Shown here: in pieces, positions 1 through 11,000 of the stretch
Position numbering within the stretch: the first letter of the stretch is position 1
Layout of the letters: each line of letters begins with the position of its first letter
Assembly (NCBI RefSeq): GCF_031877795.1
Contig: NC_133934.1
Coordinates: 21,021,716-21,085,715 of the forward strand
Source of the DNA: Strix aluco
Lineage: Eukaryota > Chordata > Aves > Strigiformes > Strigidae
Direction of reading: 5' to 3'
DNA length: 64,000 nucleotides
The notes under the pieces: model-generated
What the model saw: the letters and a program-made list of their open reading frames with translations, nothing else
What the model was told of the DNA's origin: nothing
Databases searched by the model: none
Program-made: the position numbers and the translations under genes

Positions 1-2539
1 AATCAACAGCTGCTAAAACTACCAGAACGATGCTTGAAGTAAAAACTCTGGTCACTTCCTTTTTGTCTCTTCATAAGGTCATATCTATTCTTTGTTCTTA
101 TTGCAAATGTTTACTTAAAGGGGCAAATTATTTCCATTATAAATAATTAATACCACAGCATTTTTTTCACCATGCTCATTCTGGTAAAGAGCAGCTCTAT
201 ACATTATGAGCTAACAGGGCTATAGCTCCTTATTTAGACAGAAAAAAAATATTCTGAAAGTTAGTACTTATATTATTTTTAATGCAACAATTTACAGCCA
301 CTGAGAAGATTACAACTGATCCCCCAGAACACCTCTACCAGCCTGAATAGGCAGACTCCATCCCGACAGTTCCTGTTACAAGTAAGAACTTTTTTCTCCT
401 GGTAAAAACATACTCAAGCACACCCCAGGAGGCAGTCTTTAATACTTGCTGTGATCACGACTATGTGCTAAATTATTATGTCCAAATTATATTTTTCGTG
501 ATTTTTATTCTATTTTTTTTTTCACACACTTGGTCAGCATGCTTGTTCTAAGATGAAAGCTAGTCACTTGCAGTAGTGACTCTCATAATCTCCTGACTGT
601 AATTTTTTTCGTTGTTTCCTGTCTAGAAGGAAGGGAGGGATTAAGCAGACACAAAGCACTGACTGTCTCTGCTCTAGGTAAGGGTGCATTTAGAGATTTA
701 CTGAGATTCAGAGAAGATGAAAGAAAGATTATGTACATACTGGGATCTTTTTTTCCATATGGCAATGAAATTATCTGTACTCCCCTCTGAGATAGCCTTT
801 TTCAGTGAGTCATCTCTATAGCTATAATTTCTGTGTTGAAATGTGTTGAATTCTTACATTGCTTGAAAACTGAAGAAGAAAGATGGCAAGCAAATTATTT
901 TTAGTGTATGGACTGGTTGTATAATGCTGCTGTTCATTAAACACCAAGAATGGTTACATTGCTCATTTGAAGACAGTTTGAACTACAAATGAACTGATTA
1001 TGACTTTACTAGGTATGCAAAATTGTCACAATTAAAGCCTTCTTAAAATTTAATAATATGTCTGGACTTCTACAGTCTGGCAATCAATTTTGGCAAAAAA
1101 AGTTATAGTGAATTATGCTCAGAGTAGATCAGCTGAGGAGAGGGACTCAGTCACATCATGATCTGCAAGATTGTCTCTGGGGAGTTTTTGTGTTACTCTC
1201 AAATGTCCTTTAGCTGTAAATCATATAACAAACCATCACTTTGTTGTAATCTAACTTATGTGCCAAGTAATATTCAATCAGATAGAAAGATTCCTGCTCA
1301 TCCAGCACGGGTAAGATTATGTCCTTGCAAGCCGTTTGGCTCCTTACTACAGATTCTAGAAATTAAAGTGCTTCCTGAAATACTTTATTCACTCATTCTG
1401 CCATTGTTTTCCTTCAGATTTGGTATCTCCAAATGTGCCTCCAGATCTTCTGTAAACAGATTGAGTCTTTGTTTATTTTTGAAATAAACGAAATCCAACC
1501 ACATTCTGCCTAGTCAACATCTTCTAGCTGGAATGGCATCTTTGTTCCCATAAAGAATTCAACAAATTTTAAAAAACATAAGCAAAGCTTCATGTGAATA
1601 GGAGACTCAGCTGCAATGAACATTTGTTGAACGTTCTGTATTTTTCAAGACTTTTTTTATATTTCTACTTCATCCTTTAAGTGATACAGAAAAAAAAATC
1701 TTCTGCAATACTGGTGACAATACTGATTGAAAAAAATATCTAAAATCAGGAGACATAATCAGAAAGTTCTTTGCAGATCTAGAGCTCTGGTTTGCAGTTA
1801 ATGACTGCTCCTTCTCACTGTTTGAAAGAGATTTTGTCATTTTAGCAGCATTTTAGCCTATTACCAGGCAATTTGTTCATTTGAGAGATACCTAGACTCT
1901 TGGTAATTGATAAGAAGATCATAAGGGCTAATACTCTCATCAGATAAGGAAAATGTTTAATTCCCATCCATTCTCTCAGTTCCAATTTCATTACTGGACT
2001 GAGATGACATCTATGGCCCATAGTTAGTCCATTAAGGGCTGGGAATACGGGACCACTTAAAATACTTAGTATTGTTTTCTCCTGAGCCAATGACCATCCC
2101 TCCTCAAAACATAAACTTCAGTAACTCAGAAACAACTGAGAAGGGGTTCCTAAACTCATCCTCTCATCCTGGCAAATATAAAGCCTATAAAATTCCACCT
2201 TCATGTGAGATTTTATCAGCACGTGAAACCAGAGAACTAGAAGGTTGCAATTACTACATTTTTTTTATAATTTGAGTGCAGATACGAGTAACTTCCCTAA
2301 TCAAGAGAAGACACTTGGATTTTACTCTCAAGCCAGTTCAAAATGATTGTTTCTTTTCACAGCATTTGCAGAATCAAATGCTTTTTGGACAATTTACCAA
2401 TAATCTGGTGGTCATCACTTATTGGAATTTACATTAACTTATTGTCAGTTTGTATTTTCATTGTTTTTTAATAAATAAGCCTGATTGTGTTCATTTCTAC
2501 CTGAGCTTTTGCTTATTATTTCTAAGCCTTCTCTTGACT
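1..2539. other. Upstream intergenic sequence, no gene seen
   Basis: AT-rich sequence with scattered short open frames, none with protein-like composition, convincing splice sites or a start context that I would defend. No repeat family was recognised by eye in this stretch. It lies 5' of STIM2; in other vertebrates as I recall TBC1D19 is the neighbour on this side, but nothing of it is visible here. Confidence 0.6.
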
Positions 2540-3153
2540 TGCGGAAACAAACTCTACAACTCAGAGAGTTATAAAGCAGGTATGTTTACTCCAGCGCCGG
2601 GGTGCAGGGGAATTTCTCCACAAAGCTTGCACACCCACAGCACATTTTACCAAAAACTTATAGAGTGTGGATATACATATTCATTGGATTACAGAATACA
2701 AATATCCATATGCATAAGTGAGGCTGGGTTAGTTCGAAAGGCTGGTGTCAGCAGTTTATGTTCTCTTTGCGCCTGCGCATTGCCTCCTGGTGGGCATCTC
2801 CGGGGGTCTGTTGGAGGAAGGCTCACAGTCCTCCTCACCTTGTACTTTCCCTCGGAGCATGCAGATTCTCTTAGCCAGTTTCTTGAACAACAAGAGTTGT
2901 TCCAGCTGGTTTACCATCTCTATCTTATCTAAAAGCACCAGTATATTAGTTTCTACCGTCCATATATGGCTATCTACTCACTACAAAGACTAACCTTGTT
3001 AGAATCCATCTGCTTTCCAAGGACATGTCTCTTATTTTTGCTGAACATAGTAATTCTTGGTAAGTTTCCACAGAAAACTGCTTTGTTTTGATGAACACAG
3101 TAGCCCCCGGTAAGTTCCCACAGAACAGTCAGGGCAGGCAGGATTATTAAACA
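2540..3153 (-). mobile_element. Probable solo LTR of an endogenous retrovirus, minus orientation
   Basis: Read on the minus strand the segment begins TGTTTAATAATCCTGCC and ends GTTTGTTTCCGCA, giving the TG...CA termini expected of a retroviral LTR, and is about 614 bp long. TATA-like AT-rich motifs lie in its second half on the minus strand (around 2566-2576 and 2656-2664). Near its right end, two imperfect copies of a motif containing GGTAAGTT.CCACAGAA occur about 50 bp apart (near 3058 and 3109). GC-rich patches (about 2593-2603 and 2769-2825) stand out against the flanks. The layout resembles an LTR family that I recall from bird genomes. No target-site duplication is visible (flanks TTGACT and ATATTC differ), so the ends are provisional. 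No gag, pol or env sequence is present. Confidence 0.55.
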
Positions 3154-4229
3154 ATATTCAGAAATCATTATAAATTGCTACAAGTAAATAAGTTGCAAAG
3201 CAGGTGGTCATTTCCTTGTATCACTCTTCTGTAATATGACTGCCCAGCATTCTTTTTCAGGTTGTGATTTGTTTCTGTTTTGCCCACCAGGTTTCTGTCT
3301 CATCTGTTATTATCAGCCTGTTTCTTTACCTGGTCAATATTTTTCCTCTTGAGTCCTCACATCTACCCAGAGCATTCCCAGCTTGTAGTTTGGAGAGACT
3401 GTAAATAGCACCAAATAGCAGTAAAATATTTATTGTTTCCTTTATTCTACTGTCCAAACCTGCTTCCATGTTTTTTTAGGACTGGTTGAATATATGTATT
3501 GGAAAGAACTGTGGGCATTAAAGAACTCTGAAGATTATTTCCTCTCCCTTTTTCTGTTTAGATAAATCAATGTGCACAACAAGGCTGGGTGGATGATAAA
3601 ATTGCTGTCAGAAATGGCAACTCAAAGCAGTAAAATATATACTATTAAAAAAAAATATTAGCTTTCTGCTCTGAAGATCGATGGGAAGGACGGAGGACAG
3701 GACTCAAAAAAGCATCTCAGGTTATCCATACAGCAAAGTACACTTGGAAAATTCCACCAAGACTGTGGGAGTCTGTTAATACTGAGCAGGACTCAAGACT
3801 GAAAGTAACATAAATGGCTAACTCTAGGCCTTGAGACCAGTTTGCTCTCTGCAAAAAGATAAACATACGCACTTGTGGGAAATACTGTTGCAAGTAGCCT
3901 TGAGCAGCTGAAAGGGATCAGTATCTCCATCCTGTCCCACCTCTGTGAGTCATCAGGATTTCTTTGTAGCTCTTTTTTTTTCCAGATCTGGATGTCTTGT
4001 GAAACTGCACATAGATGTGCTGAAGTCTTGATGACCTGCTAATTTGGGTGCCATTAGCATAGTCAATGCCGAGAGCCCTTTTGCTGCCATCCAGTGCCCC
4101 CATGCCCAGACATTCACATTCATTCACCAATTCCAGCCTTTCTGTTACAGCTGTCTACAACCAGAGGTAGAGAAAACAATTAAATAAATTTAATTTCAAG
4201 CACACTAACCCTAAGAACCACAGGCTCTG
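3154..4229. other. Intergenic sequence, no gene seen
   Basis: AT-rich unique-looking sequence between an LTR and a CR1 fragment. A 70-codon minus-strand open frame (3918-4130) is hydrophilic but crosses a T8 run and has no convincing splice signals, so I do not call it. Confidence 0.5.
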
Positions 4230-5020
4230 CTGCTGAATGGAGTAGGTGACCTATTGATGAAGGACCAGGAAAAGGCTGAGATACTCAAGCCCTCTTTCCC
4301 TTGTTCTTTACTAGCAAGGTCAGCCCTGAGGCCTCACAGATCTCTATGCCTAGTGGCAAAGTTTGGAGGACACTACTACCAACTGTAGAGGAAGGTTGGA
4401 TTAGGGCCACTTTAGCAAATCAGATGTTTAGAAGTCCTTAGGGCTGGGCTGGAGATGCTTGCAAAGGTGCTGAGGAAGCTAGCTAATGTCATTGTGCTGC
4501 TTCCCATCACCTTTGAAAGGCCGTGGCAATTAGATGGGATTTCCAGTTACTGGAAAAAAGCAAATGTCACACACATCATCAAAGCAAGGTGCAGGAAACT
4601 AGGACAGTCATCCTTACCCAGTCTCTCTCTCAGAGAAGACCATGAAGCAAATCTTAATGTAAGCCATTTCCGGGATGATAAAGGAAAAGAAGTTGATTTG
4701 GAAAAAACAGCACAGTTCTACCAACAGGATTGCCTTCTATGATGAGATGATTTGCTCTGTGGATGAGGTGATAAGAGCAGCACACATTGATTTTAGCAAG
4801 GCTTTTGCCACGGTATCCATAGCATCTTTGTAGTCCAGTAGGGTCTGGGTCAGTGGACATGGTGAGTGGAAAAGAGTCTGAACCACTCTACTCAAAAACT
4901 AGTGGTCAACAGTCTAAAATGAAACTGGCATTTGGTTATGAGTGGTGTTCTTCAGGGCTGAGTAGGGGGCTTAGACTAGATGAACTCTAGAGGTCATAAA
5001 TCTTTCTATGATTCTGTGAT
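4230..5020 (+). mobile_element. Decayed CR1 LINE fragment, plus orientation
   Basis: The segment follows the order of avian CR1 reverse-transcriptase sequence: a block near 4270-4320 (AGGACCAGGAAAAGGCTGAG), the stretch TACTGGAAAAAAGCAAATGTC at about 4549-4569, a TTTAGCAAGGCTTTTG block at about 4792-4807, and a GAGTGGTGTTCTTCAGGG block at about 4939-4956. It then jumps directly to a CR1 3' end (GACTAGATGAACTC, then CTATGATTCTGTGAT at 5006-5020). The jump implies a large internal deletion between about 4956 and 4965. The frame is broken repeatedly; a 95-codon piece (4455-4742) keeps some reverse-transcriptase-like residues. It is the most degraded of the large CR1 copies in the window and is therefore probably the oldest. 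Confidence 0.75.
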
Positions 5021-6469
5021 CAAGCCTTGCAGGGCACTCAGCAGTATTTGGGTCCTCATGTTGAAACCACAAGTCATTCAAGGTTTCTGTGGATTAATGG
5101 GTTAAACTGCAGCCCCCTTCCTCGATTCTGGGCTTATGCAGCAGAGTCTGCATTAGGTGAAGTGGCAGTGCGTCGCAAGGTGTTTCCAATTAATATGCTT
5201 CTCACAGCGAGATCTTCTGCTAAAGTGCCCTGACCAACAGTGACCTCCACCCAATGCCAGAACACAAGCACTGATTGAAAACAATCCATTCCACGCTTCC
5301 TGATCTGGGGACTTGTAGTTGAACGCAGGGGGAGAAAATGAACCAACTTTGCAAGAGGAATTTTAACATGGATCATTTTCTACTGCAGGCCCACAGCATT
5401 TTCACGGAAGTGCTCTCTGTTAGTGTCCCCTCACATCTCACGGCTATTCTGATGTATGGCATTTCTCTACAGGACTCACTCCGGTGGCTCTCAGTTAAAA
5501 TAGTTCACACTCCTCCAGGAAACTTGTCTCTTGCATGTATCCTTTATGAATACCTCTGTATTTGTATTTTAAAATTAACCAATTAATTAACAGCTGGTTT
5601 CTTTGTTTCTATCTGAGGAATTTACTCTGCTCCAGCTCCCCTCCCTAAAGTTAAACACTGAAAAAACTTTCGTAAGATGCAGGCACTTCATTGTTCTCTT
5701 TGCACAAGATCTGGTCAGATACTATTGGTCTTTAAAGGCTGTTGTATTCAGCAACAGAAATGATAAGGCTACGCACAGACTTCACAACTCAAGCAGAATT
5801 AATTAGGTTTAGACACATTTTCCAAATCCTCATATGCTATATGACTAAAGTTTTGTGTGTTTTTTACTAAAAATATGTTTCAGCCGGGATGGAGCATGCA
5901 CATTAACTACGTTGTAAGAGAAATTATTTCCTGCTGTATTGAACAGTACTGTAACAATTTTGAAGTTGGCTTTCTGGATTCTGCTGACCCAGCTTGAACC
6001 ACTCCGTTTTATGACCCTATCACGTGTAGGGTCTACAACGCAGGCAAAAGCTTTTCTCAAGACCCTTTCAAAACACTTCTGCTGTTTCTCAGGTGATTGC
6101 AATAGTTAATAGTGAATGTAATGTTTATATAGCTTTTACCATTCATGCTGCATTATTTTCTCATGTAATGTTTATCTCGGATATTAGACTGAATTTGGTC
6201 TTTAAAGGCTGCATTACTCTTGTTAAATGGCTCAGAACAGAATGGTTGAAAATCCCACAGATTTGGACAGGACAAAGCACAGAATAGATTTTATTCCCAT
6301 TCAGTGGCTTGATGGAAAGATCTTAAGCAAAAGTTTGGGTTTTTTTCAAGTTTTGCCAAAGTCTTAAGGACAGTGAAATCAGGGGTTCGTCTCTGTGAGG
6401 GTTTAGTTTTCCTGATTTCAGTGGTATGGGATCAGGTGTGAAACTCTTCGTGTCGTTGTTTTCAGAGGG
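5021..6469. other. Proximal upstream region of STIM2 without called gene
   Basis: Unique-looking AT-rich sequence leading into the CpG island. Short open frames occur on both strands (for example 5134-5376 minus and 5845-6102 minus) but overlap one another and show no codon-like bias. Any distal promoter or upstream exon of STIM2 would lie here; I see none that I can support. Confidence 0.5.
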
Positions 6470-6885
6470 CTGTGGCAGTCGCCGAACAGGGACGTCCTCC
6501 CCGCATTCCTCCTGCCCTCCACCAGCTCTCCTCAGGTTCGCTGCGCTGCTGGTGTGCTGGGGACAAACCTAACAAACTCCAAGGTCTCGTTCCCGCTAAA
6601 TGCCTTGCTGTTAGACGTCGTGCCCTCCCTGAGCGCGGATAAGGAACCGCTCTCCAGCCGCGCCTGCCGGCCCCGCCGCCCCCCAGGGCTGGCCCACCGC
6701 CCGCGCTGCCGGGGCAACCGGGCCCGGGCAGGCCTGCAGGGACTGGCTGAGCGCCCGGGGAGCGGGGGCCGCCGCGGGAGCGCTTCGCCGTCCCCAGCGG
6801 CCTCGCAGCTCTCCGCCGCCCGGCGGGGCGGGCACCACGTCCCCGTCCCTCCGGCGCAACCCGCCGCACCTGCCGGGGCCGCGCC

Positions 6886-6939
6886 ATGGACCCGCCGCGG
6901 CCGCGCGCCCCGACCCGCCTCCCGCCCCCTCCCCGGTGA
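6886..6939 (+). other. Possible upstream ORF in the STIM2 5' region
   Basis: An ATG in the context GCGCCATGG, close to the optimal vertebrate initiation context apart from G at -6 to -4 and with G at +4, opens a 17-codon frame rich in proline and arginine that stops at TGA 6937-6939. It is out of frame with the STIM2 ATG at 7149. It would act as a uORF only if transcription starts upstream of 6886. Because its stop overlaps the CRE palindrome, it may equally lie in untranscribed promoter. Confidence 0.35.
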
Positions 6940-6960
6940 CGTCACCGCGCGGTGACGTGT
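6935..6960 (+). promoter_or_regulatory. Palindromic CRE and adjacent CRE/ATF6-like half site
   Basis: GGTGACGTCACC at 6935-6946 is a 12-bp perfect palindrome centred on the full consensus CRE TGACGTCA (6937-6944), the CREB/ATF binding site. Nine bases further on, TGACGTGT at 6953-6960 is a half-site resembling the ATF6/XBP1 unfolded-protein-response element TGACGTG. The pair sits about 200 bp upstream of the STIM2 start codon, inside the CpG island. Binding is inferred from the motif only. Confidence 0.6.
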
Positions 6961-7087
6961 CGCCGGGCGGCTCGGCGGCGGCGGCGGCCGCCGGAAGCGG
7001 CGGGAGGCAGCGTGGGGTCGGCGCCGAGGCGGGTTCGTGCCGCCGGAGCGGGCAGCGTCGCAGCGGCGGAGCTTCCAGCCCCTTCCT

Positions 7088-7125
7088 GCCCTCCTTCCTT
7101 CCTTCCTCCCTCCCTCCCTCCCTTC
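7088..7125 (+). repeat. Pyrimidine-rich TTCC/CTCC microsatellite in the STIM2 5'UTR
   Basis: An uninterrupted C/T tract made of CTTC and CCTC units ends 24 bases before the STIM2 ATG. The opposite strand is purely purine. If translation began upstream in the same frame, it would encode a serine/proline/leucine-rich segment. Such tracts are length-variable between individuals. Confidence 0.8.
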
Positions 7126-7148
7126 GCTCCGCTGCAGCGGCGGGACCG

Positions 7149-7359
7149 ATGAGCGGGCTCCGAGCGCCCGGCGGGCGGCCGGCGGCGATCCCGGTGCCGA
7201 TCCCGGTGCCGACCTGCCTGCTCCTGCTGGGGCTACTCCTGCCCGCCGCCGCCGCCGGCGGGGGATGGGAGCTGGAGGCTGCGGACGTTGGCGGTGGCCG
7301 GCGGGGAGGACGGGGAGGCGCCGCCGCCTCTGCGGCGGAGACGGCGGCGGTTGTGACAG
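7149..7359 (+). CDS. STIM2: STIM2 exon 1 (coding part): signal peptide and luminal N-terminus
   Basis: Encodes residues 1-70 plus the first base of codon 71. STIM2 is a single-pass ER membrane protein whose luminal EF-hand senses store calcium and which, on depletion, activates ORAI channels at ER-plasma membrane contacts. The N-terminus has an n-region of about 20 residues containing a short IPVPIPVP repeat, a hydrophobic core at residues 22-36 (CLLLLGLLLPAAAA), then a glycine-rich stretch, consistent with a signal peptide cleaved near residue 36-38. The remainder is low-complexity Gly/Ala/Arg. Exon 1 ends CAG|GTAACG at 7359/7360, phase 1; the final G joins AT of exon 2 to make Asp71, giving the conserved T-D-P-C junction. 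ATG 7149 is the first in-frame ATG I see near the signal peptide, but its context (C at -3, A at +4) is weak and the frame is open far upstream, so an upstream non-AUG start is possible. Identity rests on exons 2 and 3. Confidence 0.88.
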
Positions 7360-7386
7360 GTAACGGCTCCCGCGCGTGCCGCCGGC

Positions 7387-7410
7387 GGGGGCGGGGTGGG
7401 GGCGTACGGG
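7387..7410 (+). other. Potential G-quadruplex just inside intron 1
   Basis: Runs of 5, 4 and 5 guanines are separated by single bases at 7387-7402, with a further GGG at 7408-7410. The motif fits an intramolecular G-quadruplex with very short loops. It lies 27 bases downstream of the exon 1 splice donor on the coding strand, so it could form in the nascent RNA or in the non-template DNA strand. Function is inference. Confidence 0.6.
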
Positions 7411-8059
7411 CGGGCGGACAGACGGACGCCTGCCTTCCTGCCGGGGGGCCCTGCCCCGCCCGGCGGGGTCCGCGGCGCTCCCGGGCGCCTCCGAGCCGGC
7501 CCTGCCCGCCGCGGGGGAAGCCGCGATGCGGCTCTGCAGAGGGCGCCGGGCCGGTCTGCAGGGGGTCCGGCTGCGGCGGCGGCACTGCGGTACTGCCCCG
7601 GCGGGGCCGGCCGGCCCGCCCCGCCGCCCCTCCCCGGGAAGCGGCCCGCCGCAGGATCCTGGCAGGATCCCGATGAATAGCGATATTGTTGAGCGCCGGA
7701 GCCGCCGCTTCCGCGTCGGCTCCCGCGGTGCCGCCCGCCCGCGCGGGTGGGTGGGTGTCTCGGGCGCCGCCCGGCCCGGCCCGGCCGTGGGCCGCCCTGC
7801 GCCCCCCCGGCGGGGCGGCTCCCGGCGGGATGCTGGAGGCCCCCCCGGTGGGCATGGGGGCGGCCGCGGCCCCGGGGGAGGAGATGAGGTGACCCCCGCC
7901 GAGGCGCTTGCCGGTCCGGCTGTATGGCAGCGCAGCTGGCGGCGGCGCCGCCCGGGAGCCCGATGCTGTCAGACGAAGATGCCCATCCCCTGCCCTCAGA
8001 GGGATTTTAGTTCTTCAGAAAAGTGCCGAAAGTTGTGGTGTGGGGTTTTTTTTTTTTTT

Positions 8060-8095
8060 TGTATTCACTTAACTCTTTTTAAAAAAGTGAATACA
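8060..8095. repeat. Perfect 11-bp inverted repeat, early intron 1
   Basis: TGTATTCACTT (8060-8070) is the exact reverse complement of AAGTGAATACA (8085-8095), separated by 14 bases. It follows directly on a T run (8046-8060) and marks the end of the GC-rich region. Confidence 0.75.
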
Positions 8096-11000
8096 TTCAT
8101 ACCACCGTACGTACGGCAAATGGTAATGCCTGCAGTTAAAAACAGCAGTTGCGCTGAAACATTTAAAATAGTCTAATTTCAGCAGGCTTTGATGACTCTG
8201 AATTGCTTGTAAACATTCTGAGTCTCTCTTGTAATGAACAGTGGGAAGCTGTACGGTCTTTTTAGACTGTTCACTTAGGAAAATGGGATTTGTGTGTTAG
8301 GAAATACAAACGTTTAGAAGTTTCATGTCTCCTAACGTGCTTTTCAGAAAGCTCTCTAATTGGAGAGAGAGTGCAGAAGGTAGAAGAAAGAAGAAAAAAA
8401 CCCATACCCTTTCTGAATCACAGTAGTGTGCATTTCTTACCAGAGAAAAACTTCTGATGTTGTTTGGAATAGTGTTGACCTCCTGAGCTAAAATTACTGA
8501 ACTTCAGTGGATGAAACATGCACGGGTTTCTTCTCAACATAGCACTTTAAAAACATGAATTTTAGTTATAATTAATGAAACTTCAACGGTATTCCTGAAA
8601 TAACTCTCGAGATGGAGATGCAAGGCTGCGTGATCTAGTGATCTCGTTTGAGGGCACAGCATTTCTGAAATCTCAATTGTCCAGGCTGTTGGCTTGCTGT
8701 CTAAGCGAAGGAAGTTGGAACATCCGCAGTCTGTGAAGCAGCAGTCATACCTCCCAAGGGTGTTGTGAAAATGCTGTATTGGAACAGCTTTTTTTTTTCA
8801 GACCATAATTAATCTGGTTGTAGGTGGTATTAAACAGTTCTTGCTATGTATAGTGCTGATGCTGTCTACATTTCATGCCTTATCAATTTTGATGTGTCAG
8901 TCTGTATGGAAAAAAAGTAATTTTTTTTTTTTTTATATTTTATGGACTGTAAAAGTACTGAGATGCTTGTCAGCTGTCATAGTGCCCCCACCCCCCAGCA
9001 GTGAATATGATGAAGAAATACATTTTGTTTGAGAAATCTAACATAAGTGCATTTTATTGTGTTACCTGACAGTTTGGTCTGGAAAATATATATATGGTTA
9101 AGAGCCCTCTTAGAATCAGTTTTAATCTTTAGGAAGTGTTTAACATAGTTCCATGTTCACCTGCTTCATAAATATGGTGTTTCTGTTGATCATGTAAGTG
9201 TTTGACTGTGTGGTAACTAACCCAAATAGTTTTAAGTTACTCTTTGCAAAGCTGGAAGGACTCTTGAAGGTTGGGAGGAAACCAGATGACATGTTCAGGG
9301 TGTGATTTCAGTTACATTACCCATCCTTCTTTCCTTAAAAGTTAAAACTTGCAGATGTGCCATTGAGTTAGGAACGAATGCCAACACTCATCTGGAGAAG
9401 AATAGAATAAACTTTTAATTCAATCATTTTGATAGGTTTGGGAAGTCCTTATACTGTGAAGTATAACATGCTGCACCAGGAAGAGGCCATCAGATGCCCA
9501 AATAGAGGTGTAAGCACAGCTTTAGGAAATAATTCAGGAGTACTAGTCACAAATTGATCTGAATAAGCAACATTATGCAGCTGACAAAAGTGGGTGCTAT
9601 CCTTGGATGCGTTGATCCAGTCTAAATTACAAAAGTCTTTCATTTTTTTCTTTTTGATTGCACTTTGTGTCTAGTCTTGAGTATTAAACAATCTAAAAAG
9701 TACAGAGCAATGTGGATTAAGAGGCTCAGAACCTATGACTGATGTAAAAAAAGTATTAAAGTATTGCTTTATTTTGGGGGTGGAAGAGGCTGTGGGAGGG
9801 GTGTGAATGTAAGAAATAGTTCACAGAAGCATATTGATTTTTTTTTTTTTTTTTCCGAACTTTTGCCATTTTCTCTGAGGTTAAGGTGTAGGTTAAAAGG
9901 AAGTAAATCGTAGTGGGCGAGATTAGGTTAAATATAGGCTGGAAAGTTTTTACCTATAACAGCCAAATTATGTAGATCGTTCAACAGGTTCCCATTATTG
10001 GAGTTTTTATTGGCAAATATAATCTAGATACTTGTCAGAAAAAGGATGTACGATGAATTTAGGACTAGGAAAGAGCCTAAGATTCTACTCCTGCTATATT
10101 TTCAGCAGGTATTCAGGGATTTACTTAATTGTTTATATAGATTATCATTACTGTTTTCTTCCTGTATGTGCCTTTTTAATGGTAACTTATAAATGACAGC
10201 TGTATATGTAACATCTGACACTGTGTTGAAGGTATTTAGTCACAGTTATGAACATTAGATCAAGAAAACTCTGTTTCCACTGGGTGGAACACCATGAGGC
10301 TATTTTCTATTCATTCTGGCTCTGCTCGTTCACTACTTAATTTGGTAGAAGGTTTTAAGGAACCTTTTGTTCTGAGCCTGATGATAACACTGGGTTTGCA
10401 CATTCAGTTTATTCATTGACTTTTAATTAAGTTGCTTTGTAATTCTGGATAATTGTGGATTTTTTTCTTGTTAAAAGTCTAAATTTAACTCATGATCATG
10501 GATTAATTTGGCTGCCTTTCAGGTGAGACGGAGAAAGCTGGACCTGTATCTGGCTAATAAATTTCTCTCAAATAATGGTTTATAATATTGAGCTAGACCA
10601 TTTTTAACTACAGCACTGCATTGTATTTACTGAAGAAACAATGGACAACATAATGTAACCTTTTCCTGAAAGTCATTCAGAGGTTTTTTTGCTTTTGATT
10701 GAGTACCCATTCTGGAACTTATCCATCATCTTAACACTGAGCTCTTCAAATCAATCAGACTAAAGCATTTGAGAAGCCGGGGTTTCTAGAAAACCTGTAT
10801 TTTAAGCTGCAACTTCACAATTGGTTTAAGCCATTCTAATGTGGGTGGCTGTTGAAGGGTGGCTTTCTTCTTTGGAGTTGACCCCAGCTGGCTGTGCAAG
10901 CAATATTGCTAGCACAAGAGAGCTAGTAGGAGTAGGCATGCTCATCCCAGTACTTGCAACCCACAAGGAGGGAGGGAGTGTCGACTCCCTTTCTACTTTC

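Larger units (their letters stand above)
6470..7990. promoter_or_regulatory. STIM2: CpG island covering the STIM2 promoter, 5'UTR, exon 1 and start of intron 1
   Basis: Base composition changes abruptly from AT-rich to strongly GC-rich with dense CpG over about 1.5 kb, then falls back to AT-rich sequence at about 7990. There is no TATA box near the start codon. Sp1-like GGGCGG/GGGGCGGG motifs are frequent. A palindromic CRE lies at 6935-6946. This is the usual housekeeping-type promoter organisation for STIM genes. Many long open frames on both strands here, including a 414-codon antisense one (6611-7855), follow from the lack of stop codons in GC-rich DNA and are not genes. The transcription start site cannot be fixed from sequence alone. 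Confidence 0.9.

Noticed and set aside
2072..2275. Hydrophilic 67-codon frame upstream of STIM2
   Set aside because: No strong splice or promoter signals and ends in a T-rich run; not distinguishable from chance.
6611..7855. 414-codon antisense open frame across the CpG island
   Set aside because: GC-rich DNA has few stop codons in any frame; the peptide is low-complexity Pro/Arg/Ala/Gly, and it overlaps STIM2 exon 1 without independent signals.
7376..8176. 266-codon plus-strand open frame downstream of exon 1
   Set aside because: Lies in the GC-rich start of intron 1, is low-complexity, and ends in AT-rich sequence with a homopolymer-derived phenylalanine run; a composition artefact.
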